From the NCBI GenBank assembly GCA_905339155.1, contig CAJPFJ010000016.1, forward strand, positions 1 through 64,000: a stretch of 64,000 bases of DNA, read 5' to 3'. The DNA is from Methanosarcinales archaeon. Its GTDB lineage: Archaea > Halobacteriota > Methanosarcinia > Methanosarcinales > Methanoperedenaceae. The position numbers were made by a program, and so were the translations under genes. Each line of letters opens with the position of its first letter. The first letter of the stretch is position 1. The notes beneath the pieces are model-generated. The model saw only the letters and a program-made list of their open reading frames with translations. It made no database searches and was not told the DNA's origin. Of this stretch, positions 37,265-44,630 are shown piece by piece.

Positions 37265-37966
37265 ATGAAGCTAAAGTGGATATGGTTGATAATTGCATTG
37301 GAATTATTTATAACTCTGCTGTTTATACTTCACTTATCGAATCTATTAGACTTAAAAACGGGTGTTACGGTGGGGGTAATTGAAATGGCAGTGGCAATTT
37401 TGGCTTGGTGGTTAAATGAACAAAGTGAGGGGAGAAGGATTGAAAGAGAAGAGAAAAGCAGACAAAAAGAAAACGAAAAAGAAAAGATGCAACTATGTAA
37501 AATTATTATATCAGAAGTAAAAATAAATCAAAGTCGGATAAAACCATTATATGATAGTGCCAACAAAATTTTATTTATGTCATGGTATGATTGGGCTAAT
37601 GTTGGGTTACAACAACATAACAGAGATGAAAAATATAGACTACCAAATAGGCTGAAATTTGATAAAGACATTTATTCTAGTTTATCGGATAAATTAGGGA
37701 CATTAGATGATGATTGTAGGAATAAATTAGTTAATTATTATTCTGAATTCGAATATATCGAAGAAGAATATAAAAGATTAGATATTAATGGTGGTTCTTA
37801 CTTATATTTAGTATATCCTCTGTTGAGAGATTATGATAAATCAATCTCTAAATCTAAATGGGATGAAATAGATAGTTTTCTTATAAAAACAAAAAAAGAA
37901 TATAATTTGGGTGAAGAACTGGTAAACGATTTAAATGCTTTTGCTTGCATTTTGAATCAGCGTTAG
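37265..37966 (+). CDS. Unrecognised protein with two membrane helices and a coiled coil
   Basis: 233 residues, no known family. Two N-terminal helices (about 6-25, WLIIALELFITLLFILHL; about 32-51, GVTVGVIEMAVAILAWWL) precede a strongly charged coiled-coil stretch (about 54-76, RRIEREEKSRQKENEKEK). The rest is a cytosolic domain rich in Lys, Asn, Tyr and Ile. Base composition is clearly more AT-rich than the core genes around it. It opens the accessory island and ends with a 4-bp tail-to-tail overlap with a transposase gene, so the last codons could derive from the insertion. Membrane-helix-plus-coiled-coil proteins of this size occur among defence and accessory genes, but no specific role can be assigned. 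Confidence 0.6.
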   Translation: MKLKWIWLIIALELFITLLFILHLSNLLDLKTGVTVGVIEMAVAILAWWLNEQSEGRRIEREEKSRQKENEKEKMQLCKIIISEVKINQSRIKPLYDSANKILFMSWYDWANVGLQQHNRDEKYRLPNRLKFDKDIYSSLSDKLGTLDDDCRNKLVNYYSEFEYIEEEYKRLDINGGSYLYLVYPLLRDYDKSISKSKWDEIDSFLIKTKKEYNLGEELVNDLNAFACILNQR

Positions 37967-39060
37967 CCACTTATTCTCCCCTTCAACCTTAATACACAAG
38001 CTTCTGCTGGTGTTTTGCCTTCAAGACCTTCATGGGTTCGGATAAAGTTATGGAATATCTGATATCCCGGTAGGATTGGGGTATCTGTTTTCTTAAGTCC
38101 ACGCATGACCTTTTCTCTATCCCTAATCTCTCCGTTTATCCTTTCCTGCTTATTGTTATTCATATCTCCGTCTAGCTTTATAGAACTGATATGCTTTGAT
38201 CGTGGACTTGAATTTTGATAGAATTCTCTGTTGAAAGCATCATGATAAGCTCTCAATCCATCGGTTATTAAGACATTAGGTCGCTTTCCCGCGATTAATT
38301 TAGCCTCATGGAATAATGTTTGTGCATCGTGTTTAAACTTCGTATCAGCGACTTCCTGAGCAATCCAGTATCTTGTTTCATCGTCCATCAATGCAAAGAG
38401 GTATTTCATATCACCACTGAATTTTATGAATACCTCATCGGCTCTCCATGTGTCGCCTACATTTGGTTTTAGCTTATCCACATACCTTTTCATTAAGAGT
38501 GTATATTTCCCAATCCAATTATGAAATGTCTTATGCGATACATCAATACCTAAGAATCGAAGTGATTTCTCCGTATTCCTGAGCGATTCACCACTAAAAT
38601 ACAATTGCATAGCTGTAGTTATGGCTTTTGGATTATGCTTCATTTTTTCAAATCCAATATTGATACTGAATGTTCTATGACAATCCAAACACTCGAACCT
38701 TTGAATATCACCGCTTTTATTATGCCGAATACCATTTTTCTTAAGTTTTGTAGAATGACAGAAAATACAATCTGAAAGCACGATTGATTGAATTACAATA
38801 TTCTTTTTGACCTGTTCCCTCAAGTTAAAGCTGAATATAACTGAGAAAATATGTTTGCATTGGACACCTCTTGTTTCATGATCGGGACAATTGCATCTCC
38901 ATCCTATTTCAGAGGATGTTACATTATACCATTTATCTCTTGATTGGAATTTTACTTTGTAAGAACGATCACTCATTCTCATGATTTGTCTATCTTTTTC
39001 CGCGATTGCTCTTCCCCTATCCTCTCTTGTGCCAATCATTTTTGGATAATTTGTATTCAT
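37963..39060 (-). CDS. DDE transposase with SWIM zinc finger (IS6/IS240-like)
   Basis: A 365-residue transposase. The N-terminus has a SWIM-type finger (CNCPDHETRGVQCKHIFSV, about 55-73), then a zinc ribbon (CIFC...CLDC, about 97-130). An IS6-like catalytic core follows: the helix-turn-helix YFSGESLRNTEKSLRFLGID, D in TWRADEVFIKFSGDMKYLF, D in VLITDGLRAYHDAF, and E in NNKQERINGEIRDREKVMRG. The DDE triad looks intact. I could not find inverted repeats around it, so element ends are undefined. The 5' flank (39061 onward) carries a divergent 44-codon zinc-ribbon gene. Confidence 0.85.
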   Translation of the reverse strand: MNTNYPKMIGTREDRGRAIAEKDRQIMRMSDRSYKVKFQSRDKWYNVTSSEIGWRCNCPDHETRGVQCKHIFSVIFSFNLREQVKKNIVIQSIVLSDCIFCHSTKLKKNGIRHNKSGDIQRFECLDCHRTFSINIGFEKMKHNPKAITTAMQLYFSGESLRNTEKSLRFLGIDVSHKTFHNWIGKYTLLMKRYVDKLKPNVGDTWRADEVFIKFSGDMKYLFALMDDETRYWIAQEVADTKFKHDAQTLFHEAKLIAGKRPNVLITDGLRAYHDAFNREFYQNSSPRSKHISSIKLDGDMNNNKQERINGEIRDREKVMRGLKKTDTPILPGYQIFHNFIRTHEGLEGKTPAEACVLRLKGRISG

Positions 39061-39079
39061 TGATAATATACCATATGAT

Positions 39080-39214
39080 ATGGCAAAAATAACACTTGGT
39101 GGTTACAGATGTGAACGGTGTGGGCATGAATGGGTAGCGAGAGGTAAAGAAGAACCAAGAGTGTGCCCGAAATGTAAGAACCCTTATTGGAATGTTCCTA
39201 AAAAACAATCATAA
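39080..39214 (+). CDS. 44-residue zinc-ribbon protein
   Basis: Short ORF MAKITLGGYRCERCGHEWVA... with CERCGH and CPKCK, a complete four-cysteine zinc ribbon, followed by NPYWNVP. Such mini zinc ribbons are widespread in methanogen genomes and often adjoin transposases. Here it starts 19 bp from the divergent transposase start. Function unknown; nucleic-acid binding is likely. The IS3 element begins 22 bp after its stop. Confidence 0.65.
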   Translation: MAKITLGGYRCERCGHEWVARGKEEPRVCPKCKNPYWNVPKKQS

Positions 39215-39236
39215 ACTATATAAAAAAATCAAGATT

Positions 39237-39274
39237 TGGAGTGCGCCCCTCAAAGTAGACAGGTAGTTAAGGTG
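39237..39274 (+). repeat. Left terminal inverted repeat of the IS3 element
   Basis: 38 bp, starting TGGAGTGCGCCCCT and ending GTTAAGGTG. Pairs with 40485-40522 with seven mismatches, at repeat positions 5, 15-17, 21, 26 and 27. Confidence 0.9.
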
Positions 39275-39293
39275 TGTCTCAGAGAGGGAAACC

Positions 39294-39617
39294 ATGGGAA
39301 AAACATCAAGAAAAAGATATACACGTGAATTCAAACTCTCCCTAATCAGGGAGCTTGAAAGTGGAAAAAAATTAGGGCAACTCAGTCGTGAGAACAATAT
39401 TCATCCGAATATGATTTCCAGATGGAAATTGGAATACGATAAGGATCCAGGATCAGCCTTCAAGGGAAACGGGAATACATACAAGGACGCTGCTCGAAAT
39501 GAAGAACTGGAAAGGCTTGTGGGTAAACTGTATGCGGAGAATGATTTTTTAAAAAAAGCCTTAAATATCCTGGAAAAGAGAGTGCAAGAAGAGAAGGAGA
39601 GATCGAAAGCAGGGTGA
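39294..39617 (+). CDS. IS3-family transposase OrfA
   Basis: 107-residue DNA-binding half of the transposase. A helix-turn-helix of the IS3/IS911 type is visible (TREFKLSLIRELESGKKLGQ, then LSRENNIHPNMISRWKLEYD, about 8-48). A C-terminal leucine-zipper-like coiled coil follows (ERLVGKLYAENDFLKKALNI, about 74-93). It overlaps orfB by 4 bp. Near its end TTA AAA AAA G offers a site for -1 frameshifting, which would yield the fused OrfAB transposase. Confidence 0.92.
   Translation: MGKTSRKRYTREFKLSLIRELESGKKLGQLSRENNIHPNMISRWKLEYDKDPGSAFKGNGNTYKDAARNEELERLVGKLYAENDFLKKALNILEKRVQEEKERSKAG
39551..39558 (+). promoter_or_regulatory. Probable programmed -1 frameshift site (A7G)
   Basis: A run of seven A followed by G, read in orfA as TTA AAA AAA GCC. 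The -1 frame is open from here to the orfB start at 39614 with no stop codon, so slippage would make an OrfAB fusion, as in IS3 relatives. Confidence 0.6.
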
Positions 39618-40492
39618 AATTCATGATAATTTCTGAAAAATCGGATTGCATCTCTGTCAATCGAGCTGCAGAATTGCTTGACGCCAGCAGATCTGGATAT
39701 TACAAATGGCGGGCCAAATCACATGATACAGACGAAGAGAAAAACTCTGATGTGGCCATCAAAGAAGAAATGCAAAAAATAGTAATCGAGTTCCCTGGAT
39801 ATGGTTACAGAAGGGTCAAAGTGGAGCTTCGGAATAGAAACCATGTAGTTAACCAGAAAAAAGTTCGACGCTTAATGAAAGAAGACAATCTCATTTGTGT
39901 AAAAAAGAGATTCAAATTGCAGACCACAGATTCAAATCATGGAGAAAAAATCTATCCGAATCTCGCCAAAACGCTTAAAGTCACAGATATAAATCAACTC
40001 TGGGTTGCTGATATTACATATATCCAGTTATCGAAAGAATTCGTATACTTGGCTGTGATAATAGATGTTTTCAGCAGGCGTTGCGTTGGTTGGGATCTCA
40101 GTCGCAATATTGATACACAACTCACATTGAATGCTTTGCTTAAGGCTCTTCAAATACGAAATAAAGATGATCTGAAGTTTCTTATTCATCATTCCGACCA
40201 GGGCGTTCAATATGCATCAATGGATTATGTGAACTATCTGAAGGATATTGGTATTCAGATCAGCATGAGCCGCAAGGGTAATCCTTACGACAATGCATTT
40301 GCTGAGAGCTTCATGAAGACTCTGAAATATGAAGAAGTCTACTTAAACGAATACGGGAGATTTAATGACGCACTCCAGAACATTGAATATTTTATTGAAG
40401 AGGTCTACAATTTAAAACGCTTACATTCATCGATCGGTTACAAATCGCCAATCGATTTTGAGAAGACGAAAAGTTTAAATATGCCACCTTAA
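39614..40492 (+). CDS. IS3-family transposase OrfB (rve integrase core)
   Basis: 292-residue catalytic half. The HTH_21-like start (RAAELLDASRSGYYKWRAKS) is followed by YGYRRVKVELRNRNHVVNQK. The DDE core is complete: D in LWVADITYIQLSKEFVYLAV, D in LIHHSDQGVQYAS and E in NPYDNAFAESFMKTLKYEEV. It ends with HSSIGYKSPIDFE. The start is a GTG in a GTGA overlap with the orfA stop; it can also be read by frameshifting from orfA. Confidence 0.94.
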   Translation: MKFMIISEKSDCISVNRAAELLDASRSGYYKWRAKSHDTDEEKNSDVAIKEEMQKIVIEFPGYGYRRVKVELRNRNHVVNQKKVRRLMKEDNLICVKKRFKLQTTDSNHGEKIYPNLAKTLKVTDINQLWVADITYIQLSKEFVYLAVIIDVFSRRCVGWDLSRNIDTQLTLNALLKALQIRNKDDLKFLIHHSDQGVQYASMDYVNYLKDIGIQISMSRKGNPYDNAFAESFMKTLKYEEVYLNEYGRFNDALQNIEYFIEEVYNLKRLHSSIGYKSPIDFEKTKSLNMPP

Positions 40493-40522
40493 CTAATTGT
40501 CCACTCGAAGGGGCGCAGTCCA
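40485..40522 (-). repeat. Right terminal inverted repeat of the IS3 element
   Basis: 38 bp, complementary to the left end. The orfB stop codon (40490-40492) lies within it. Confidence 0.9.
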
Positions 40523-40635
40523 ATTAGAAACCATTATACATACATATTTATATCCACAAAACTAAAAGATTAGTATAATGTATATACCATATGTAGGCAT
40601 GTTTATTCATAAATTATCTTTTGTAAGGAGGATAC

Positions 40636-40977
40636 ATGGATTCAACTAAAAAACCTAAAGAAATTCCAAATAGAGTTAGATTTGTTCATAAGAAACCTGA
40701 AAATTACCAATCATATTATTCTAACGGTGTTTTTGGGTCAGTTACTGGTCGTGGGGATTTTGATATGAATTTCTTTTTTGAACATGTAGATATTCCCGAA
40801 GAGGAAGTAATGAACGTTGAAGAAGGTGAACTTAAACCTGAGGAACAAAACAATACAGAAGTCATAGTAATAAGGGATTTTAAAGTCGGTATTATCATGT
40901 CACCACAACAAGCTGAAGGTTTAAGTAACTGGCTAATTAACGCGTTAAAAGAATTTAAAGGAAGACAAGTTAAATAA
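40636..40977 (+). CDS. DUF3467-like protein, first gene of accessory cassette
   Basis: 113 residues. The layout resembles DUF3467 proteins: VRFVHKKPENYQSYYSNGVF, GRGDFDMNFFFEHVDIPEEE, then a strand pair and GIIMSPQQAEGLSNWLINAL near the C-terminus. DUF3467 members are small proteins of unknown function in bacteria and archaea. A strong ribosome site (AAGGAGG) lies just upstream of the ATG, and a TATA-like gtataatgtatata at about 40571-40584 precedes it. The next gene begins 5 bp after its stop. Composition is AT-rich like the rest of the island. Confidence 0.6.
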   Translation: MDSTKKPKEIPNRVRFVHKKPENYQSYYSNGVFGSVTGRGDFDMNFFFEHVDIPEEEVMNVEEGELKPEEQNNTEVIVIRDFKVGIIMSPQQAEGLSNWLINALKEFKGRQVK

Positions 40978-40982
40978 TAATT

Positions 40983-41588
40983 ATGACTAATATAAGCTCG
41001 TTTCAATACCCACAAGCATCTCCCTTAAAACAGTTTCATCTATCAGAAGAGAGTTCCTCAATTGATAAAAAAATGATTTACACTAAAGGGACTGCTTCAT
41101 ATGCAGCATCGATACAAAAGCATCAAGGAAAAGAGATGATGGGATTTATTTCAGGACAACCACGTCAGGTAACGGCGACAGATTTTAAGGGATTAGAGCA
41201 ACTCCATTATGGTATACCTCATGCAAGTATTGAAATTAGTGTTTGGACTTATCCTAAAAGTATTCCAATTGAATTATTATTAGTATCTGACAAACTTACG
41301 CTGAAAAACCAACCAGAGCAATTTCCTTTATCTGAATTTTTCATAAATAGGAAAAGGGTTACACTATCTAAACCACTTTTACTAGATATTCAATTAGAAG
41401 ATAAACGATATATCGTTTCTTACAATGATTTGGGCTTATTAGCAATAAGCAGTTCGCGTAAACAAGCATTACAGGAGATCCAAGAAGAATTTTCAGAACT
41501 TTGGGAAGAATATGTAATCTGCCCAGAGAACGAACTTACAGAAGGAGCTAAAAGACTTAAAGCTAAATTAAAAGGTCTTGTTGAATGA
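40983..41588 (+). CDS. Unrecognised protein with HicB-like C-terminus
   Basis: 201 residues. The first 130 are unassigned; they contain ASIEISVWTYPKSIPIELLL. The last 70 look like a HicB-type antitoxin fold: DIQLEDKRYIVSYNDLGLLA followed by SSSRKQALQEIQEEFSELWE, a strand-strand-helix pattern with the typical EAL-like helix. The stop overlaps the start of a HicA-like gene by 4 bp (ATGA), the coupling common in toxin-antitoxin pairs. The HicB assignment is inference from pattern and context; it could instead be an ordinary DUF. Confidence 0.5.
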   Translation: MTNISSFQYPQASPLKQFHLSEESSSIDKKMIYTKGTASYAASIQKHQGKEMMGFISGQPRQVTATDFKGLEQLHYGIPHASIEISVWTYPKSIPIELLLVSDKLTLKNQPEQFPLSEFFINRKRVTLSKPLLLDIQLEDKRYIVSYNDLGLLAISSSRKQALQEIQEEFSELWEEYVICPENELTEGAKRLKAKLKGLVE

Positions 41589-41872
41589 CTGCATATAAAA
41601 CCAAAGATATCTGCTCCTCTCTCAAAAAGAAAGGATTTTCTGAAACACCTAAAAATCGCCATATACATTATATCCTTTATGAAAATGGGAAAAAGACAGA
41701 AGTTTTTACTTTTATAAGTCGTGGAATAGCTGAATATAATGATAATTTGCTTGGTTCTATGAAGAAACAATTACATCTTGAATCGAAAACTGAGCTTAAA
41801 AATTTTATTGAATGTCCAATGGCTAAAGAACAATATCATGACTTATTGATTGAACGAGGTTGTATTGAGTAG
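41585..41872 (+). CDS. HicA-like small protein (candidate toxin)
   Basis: 95 residues. The first 60 follow the HicA double-stranded-RNA-binding fold: KTKDICSSLKKKGFSETPKN, then RHIHYILYENGKKTEVFTFI with a histidine at the position of the HicA catalytic His, then NDNLLGSMKKQLHL. A 30-residue C-terminal extension contains one Cys (ECPMAKEQYHDLLIERG). HicA toxins cleave mRNA. Identity is low by eye and the GSHH signature is not exact (RHIH here), so this remains a candidate. Confidence 0.5.
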   Translation: MTAYKTKDICSSLKKKGFSETPKNRHIHYILYENGKKTEVFTFISRGIAEYNDNLLGSMKKQLHLESKTELKNFIECPMAKEQYHDLLIERGCIE

Positions 41873-41915
41873 TCTAAGTTAGATATTGTGTTTTCATATA
41901 CATATTTATTTCACC

Positions 41916-41963
41916 TATCAACCGCGTTTTGACAGCTATTTATATCAACCGACAACTTGACAG
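41916..41963 (+). promoter_or_regulatory. Two direct operator-like repeats upstream of gfcR
   Basis: TATCAACCG followed by TTGACAG occurs at 41916-41935 and again at 41943-41963, starts 27 bp apart. Each copy contains an inverted TCAA...TTGA with a 7- or 8-bp centre, so each could bind a dimer. They sit just upstream of a TATA-like element (tattaaat, 41977-41984) of gfcR, an activator-type location. A binding site for GfcR itself or another regulator is plausible. Confidence 0.5.
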
Positions 41964-42024
41964 AACCCGCACAACCTATTAAATAGAAAGAAAAAGTATT
42001 ATTATCATTTCCGGTGAATTCCTT

Positions 42025-42651
42025 ATGAAAACAATCGATGAATTAATTCAAAAAGCTGTAGAACTCCAGGCTGGCGGACTCTTAACAGGCCAGATCGCTG
42101 ATGAATTGAATGTTTCCCGTGAAACAGCAACATGGCTTCTTGTCCATTCCAAAAAGGGCGATGCTACCGCAGCTCCCAAGGATATTTATATTGATTGGAG
42201 CAACATTGGGCGAAGCTCAAAAAGGCAAAGACTGATCGCAAGCTCATTGACTGATATGGTTATTGAATGCCTCAGCAGGTCAGGATCTGATATTGACGTT
42301 ATCGTAGGGGTTGCGCTTTCAGGAATACCACTTGCTAACCTTATAGCAGATGAATTGGGGGTTGAATTTGCCACATATCATCCGAATAAGCAAAAATGGA
42401 CGCCGGAATCAAAGGATATTGGCGGAACAATTAGCCAGAATTTTGCAAAAGTCGCTGGAAAGAGTTGCGTGGTTATAGATGATGTTGTAACATCAGGAAC
42501 GACTCTTATAGAAGCCGTATCGGTTCTTGAGGGCCTTGGGGCAAAACCAGTAGCTATAGCTGTACTCATTGATAAGAAAGGATTTGATGAGATATCAGGT
42601 GTTCCTCTTAATGCATTGCTGCGCGTTACAAGGGTTGACAAAACCGAATGA
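42025..42651 (+). CDS. gfcR: GfcR-type regulator (HTH plus phosphoribosyltransferase-like domain)
   Basis: 208 residues. An N-terminal helix-turn-helix (AGGLLTGQIADELNVSRETA, about 16-35) is fused to a type I PRTase-like domain with VGVALSGIPLANLIADELG and the PRPP loop VVIDDVVTSGTTLIEAVSVL (about 150-169). In haloarchaea the homologue GfcR activates sugar-catabolic genes; in methanogens it is annotated as orotate phosphoribosyltransferase-like. The ATG has GGTGAATT upstream. The neighbouring repeats suggest self-regulation. It starts a run of co-directional genes through to 45559. Confidence 0.9.
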   Translation: MKTIDELIQKAVELQAGGLLTGQIADELNVSRETATWLLVHSKKGDATAAPKDIYIDWSNIGRSSKRQRLIASSLTDMVIECLSRSGSDIDVIVGVALSGIPLANLIADELGVEFATYHPNKQKWTPESKDIGGTISQNFAKVAGKSCVVIDDVVTSGTTLIEAVSVLEGLGAKPVAIAVLIDKKGFDEISGVPLNALLRVTRVDKTE

Positions 42652-42660
42652 TCAGGTAAA

Positions 42661-43176
42661 ATGCCAAATTGGGCGATACATTTAATTGTTCCTCTTCTTG
42701 CTCTTTTAATTGTAGGCAGGAAAGAGGATCACAAATATATACTTTTGCTGTTGCCACTTGCAGTTTTGCCTGATATTGACACTTTTGTGATTGAACACAG
42801 GGCGCTTTTACATAATATTTTTATTCCTGCAATACTCTTTTTTATTGGCCTGTCAATAAAGAAAATGAGGTCTATTTTTTTCATAGCTGGTGTGTATTTC
42901 GTCTCCCATGTTATTCTTGATCTGTTCGCAGGTGGAGTGGTACTTTTTTATCCGGTTTACAATCAAATGGCATTTATTGATGCAAGCCTTGAAATGAGCC
43001 GGACAAATCAATTATTATGGACATTTGATTACGGTTTCAACGATTATAGCGAGGGATGGAAGATCGCACAGGGGTATATTTCTGATAGTGTTGGCACAGG
43101 TTCCCTGGTTATTGTATTGGTGGCAGGTATCTGGGCATCTTACCGGAACAGAATGGTTGGAAAAGAGGATAAATGA
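42661..43176 (+). CDS. YdjM-like membrane-bound metal-dependent hydrolase family protein
   Basis: 171 residues with four to five helices (about 6-20, 29-42, 55-68, 76-98, 141-158). The motif PDIDTFVIEHRALLHNIFIP (about 40-59) carries the Asp/His pattern of the PF04307 family (YdjM, LexA-binding or membrane-bound hydrolase); VSHVILDLFAGG provides another His-Asp pair. The activity is unproven. It begins 10 bp after gfcR and overlaps the cobQ start by 4 bp. Confidence 0.8.
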   Translation: MPNWAIHLIVPLLALLIVGRKEDHKYILLLLPLAVLPDIDTFVIEHRALLHNIFIPAILFFIGLSIKKMRSIFFIAGVYFVSHVILDLFAGGVVLFYPVYNQMAFIDASLEMSRTNQLLWTFDYGFNDYSEGWKIAQGYISDSVGTGSLVIVLVAGIWASYRNRMVGKEDK

Positions 43177-44630
43177 AAAAAATGACAAAAACCCTGATGA
43201 TCGTGGGTACAGGGTCACACGTGGGCAAAAGCATACTTGTGACCGCCCTTTGCAGGATACTCTCAAAAAGATATTCTGTTGCCCCATTTAAGGCGCAGAA
43301 TATGAGCCTTAACTCCTGGGTAACGCGGGATGGCAGCGAAATCGGGATTGCACAGGCAATACAAGCAAAAGCGGCAGGGATTGAACCAACGGCAGACATG
43401 AATCCAGTGTTATTGAAGCCTAAAGGAGATCACAGGTCACAGGTGATAATCCTTGGAAAGCCTGTAGTTGATAAGGAAGCAGGGGATTATTATGATTCGA
43501 TAGATGATGTCATGTCAACTGTTTCCGGAGCTTTTATGCGTCTTTGCTCTGTGCACGAATTAATAATAATAGAAGGAGCAGGCGGAGCAGCCGAAATAAA
43601 CCTGTATCATCGGGATATCGTGAACACGGGTATGGCAAGACTTGTTAAACCTCCGATAATACTTGTAGGGGATATCGAGCGAGGCGGGGTTTTTGCAAGT
43701 ATTTATGGAACCCTGCAATTGATGCCTGTTGATATCAAGCCCCTTGTTGTTGGTCTTATAATAAACAAATTCCGGGGAGATTTAAAGATCCTTGAGCCGG
43801 GAATAAAACAGCTTGAAGAAATCACAGGACTCCCTGTGCTGGGTGTAATTCCTTATACCAATATGAGGGTACCATCTGAGGATTCTGTTTCCATCAAAGA
43901 TAAAACCCATAACAGCAATCCGGTTAAGATAGTAGTGATACGATTACCCCATATATCCAATTTTACTGATTTTGAGCCTCTTGAACATTGCGCAGATATT
44001 GAATATGTTGAACCTGGTGAAGAACTCTCAGGATCAGATGCGATCATATTGCCTGGAACAAAAAACACAATGGATGATATGAAAGTCCTTTTATCAAGCG
44101 GAATGGGACAAAAGATCATCATTGAGGCCAAAAAAGGAATCCCTGTGATCGGTATATGCGGCGGTTACCAGATGCTTGGTACCGAAATAATAGACAGCGG
44201 CATAGAAGGAACTGGCGGCGCAAGTTCTATAAATGGACTTGGACTTCTCAATGTTGCTACCCAATTTGCAAAATATGAGAAACAAACACGGCAGGTTGAA
44301 AAACCCATTACGGGAAATGGACTGATACTCGGGCCGATAAAAGAGCAGCGCGTTACAGGATATGAGATCCATATGGGTAAAACAGAAGGAGGAGAGCCCG
44401 CTTTCGGGGATGACGGAAGCGTGAGTGAAAATGGGATTATTATAGGCACATATCTTCACGGGCTATTTGAGAACGATAATTTCAGGAATTCTTTCCTTAG
44501 CTATTTATATCATCAAAAAGGATTGATATATGAAAATAAAACCCGGAGCGATGGCATTGAGGAGCTTTCTGCAATTATTAAATCCCATGTGAATATGGAT
44601 TCGATATATCGAATGCTGGGGGAACGATGA
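43173..44630 (+). CDS. cobQ: Cobyric acid synthase CobQ/CbiP
   Basis: Amidates side chains b, d, e and g of adenosyl-cobyrinate diamide in B12 synthesis, using glutamine and ATP. The 485-residue protein has the P-loop GTGSHVGKS at 12-20, the substrate region LNSWVTRDGSEIGIAQAIQA (about 46-65) and a type 1 glutaminase domain with the nucleophile Cys near 329 in GICGGYQMLGTE. YEIHMGKT and GTYLHGLFEN supply the His of the catalytic triad. Corrinoids are needed for methyltransferases such as Mtr. No other B12 genes are adjacent. Confidence 0.95.
   Translation: MKKMTKTLMIVGTGSHVGKSILVTALCRILSKRYSVAPFKAQNMSLNSWVTRDGSEIGIAQAIQAKAAGIEPTADMNPVLLKPKGDHRSQVIILGKPVVDKEAGDYYDSIDDVMSTVSGAFMRLCSVHELIIIEGAGGAAEINLYHRDIVNTGMARLVKPPIILVGDIERGGVFASIYGTLQLMPVDIKPLVVGLIINKFRGDLKILEPGIKQLEEITGLPVLGVIPYTNMRVPSEDSVSIKDKTHNSNPVKIVVIRLPHISNFTDFEPLEHCADIEYVEPGEELSGSDAIILPGTKNTMDDMKVLLSSGMGQKIIIEAKKGIPVIGICGGYQMLGTEIIDSGIEGTGGASSINGLGLLNVATQFAKYEKQTRQVEKPITGNGLILGPIKEQRVTGYEIHMGKTEGGEPAFGDDGSVSENGIIIGTYLHGLFENDNFRNSFLSYLYHQKGLIYENKTRSDGIEELSAIIKSHVNMDSIYRMLGER

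Larger units (their letters stand above)
39237..40522 (+). mobile_element. Complete IS3-family insertion sequence, 1286 bp
   Basis: Both ends are defined. The left end, tggagtgcgcccct at 39237, and the right end, ggggcgcagtcca finishing at 40522, are 38-bp imperfect inverted repeats (31 of 38 match) with terminal TG...CA. The trinucleotide ATT flanks the element on both sides (39234-39236 and 40523-40525), as expected for IS3-type target duplication. Inside are orfA and orfB in a -1 arrangement with an A7G slippery run. Because duplication, ends and both ORFs are intact, the insertion is probably recent and possibly still active. Confidence 0.93.

Noticed and set aside
37177-37383. 68-codon ORF preceding the membrane/coiled-coil protein.
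   Set aside because: Out-of-frame overlap with the better 37265-37966 gene and no recognisable features.
37963-39236. Search for inverted repeats delimiting the SWIM-domain transposase element.
   Set aside because: No matching terminal repeats found by eye near 37930-37970 and 39061-39236, so no element boundary is claimed.
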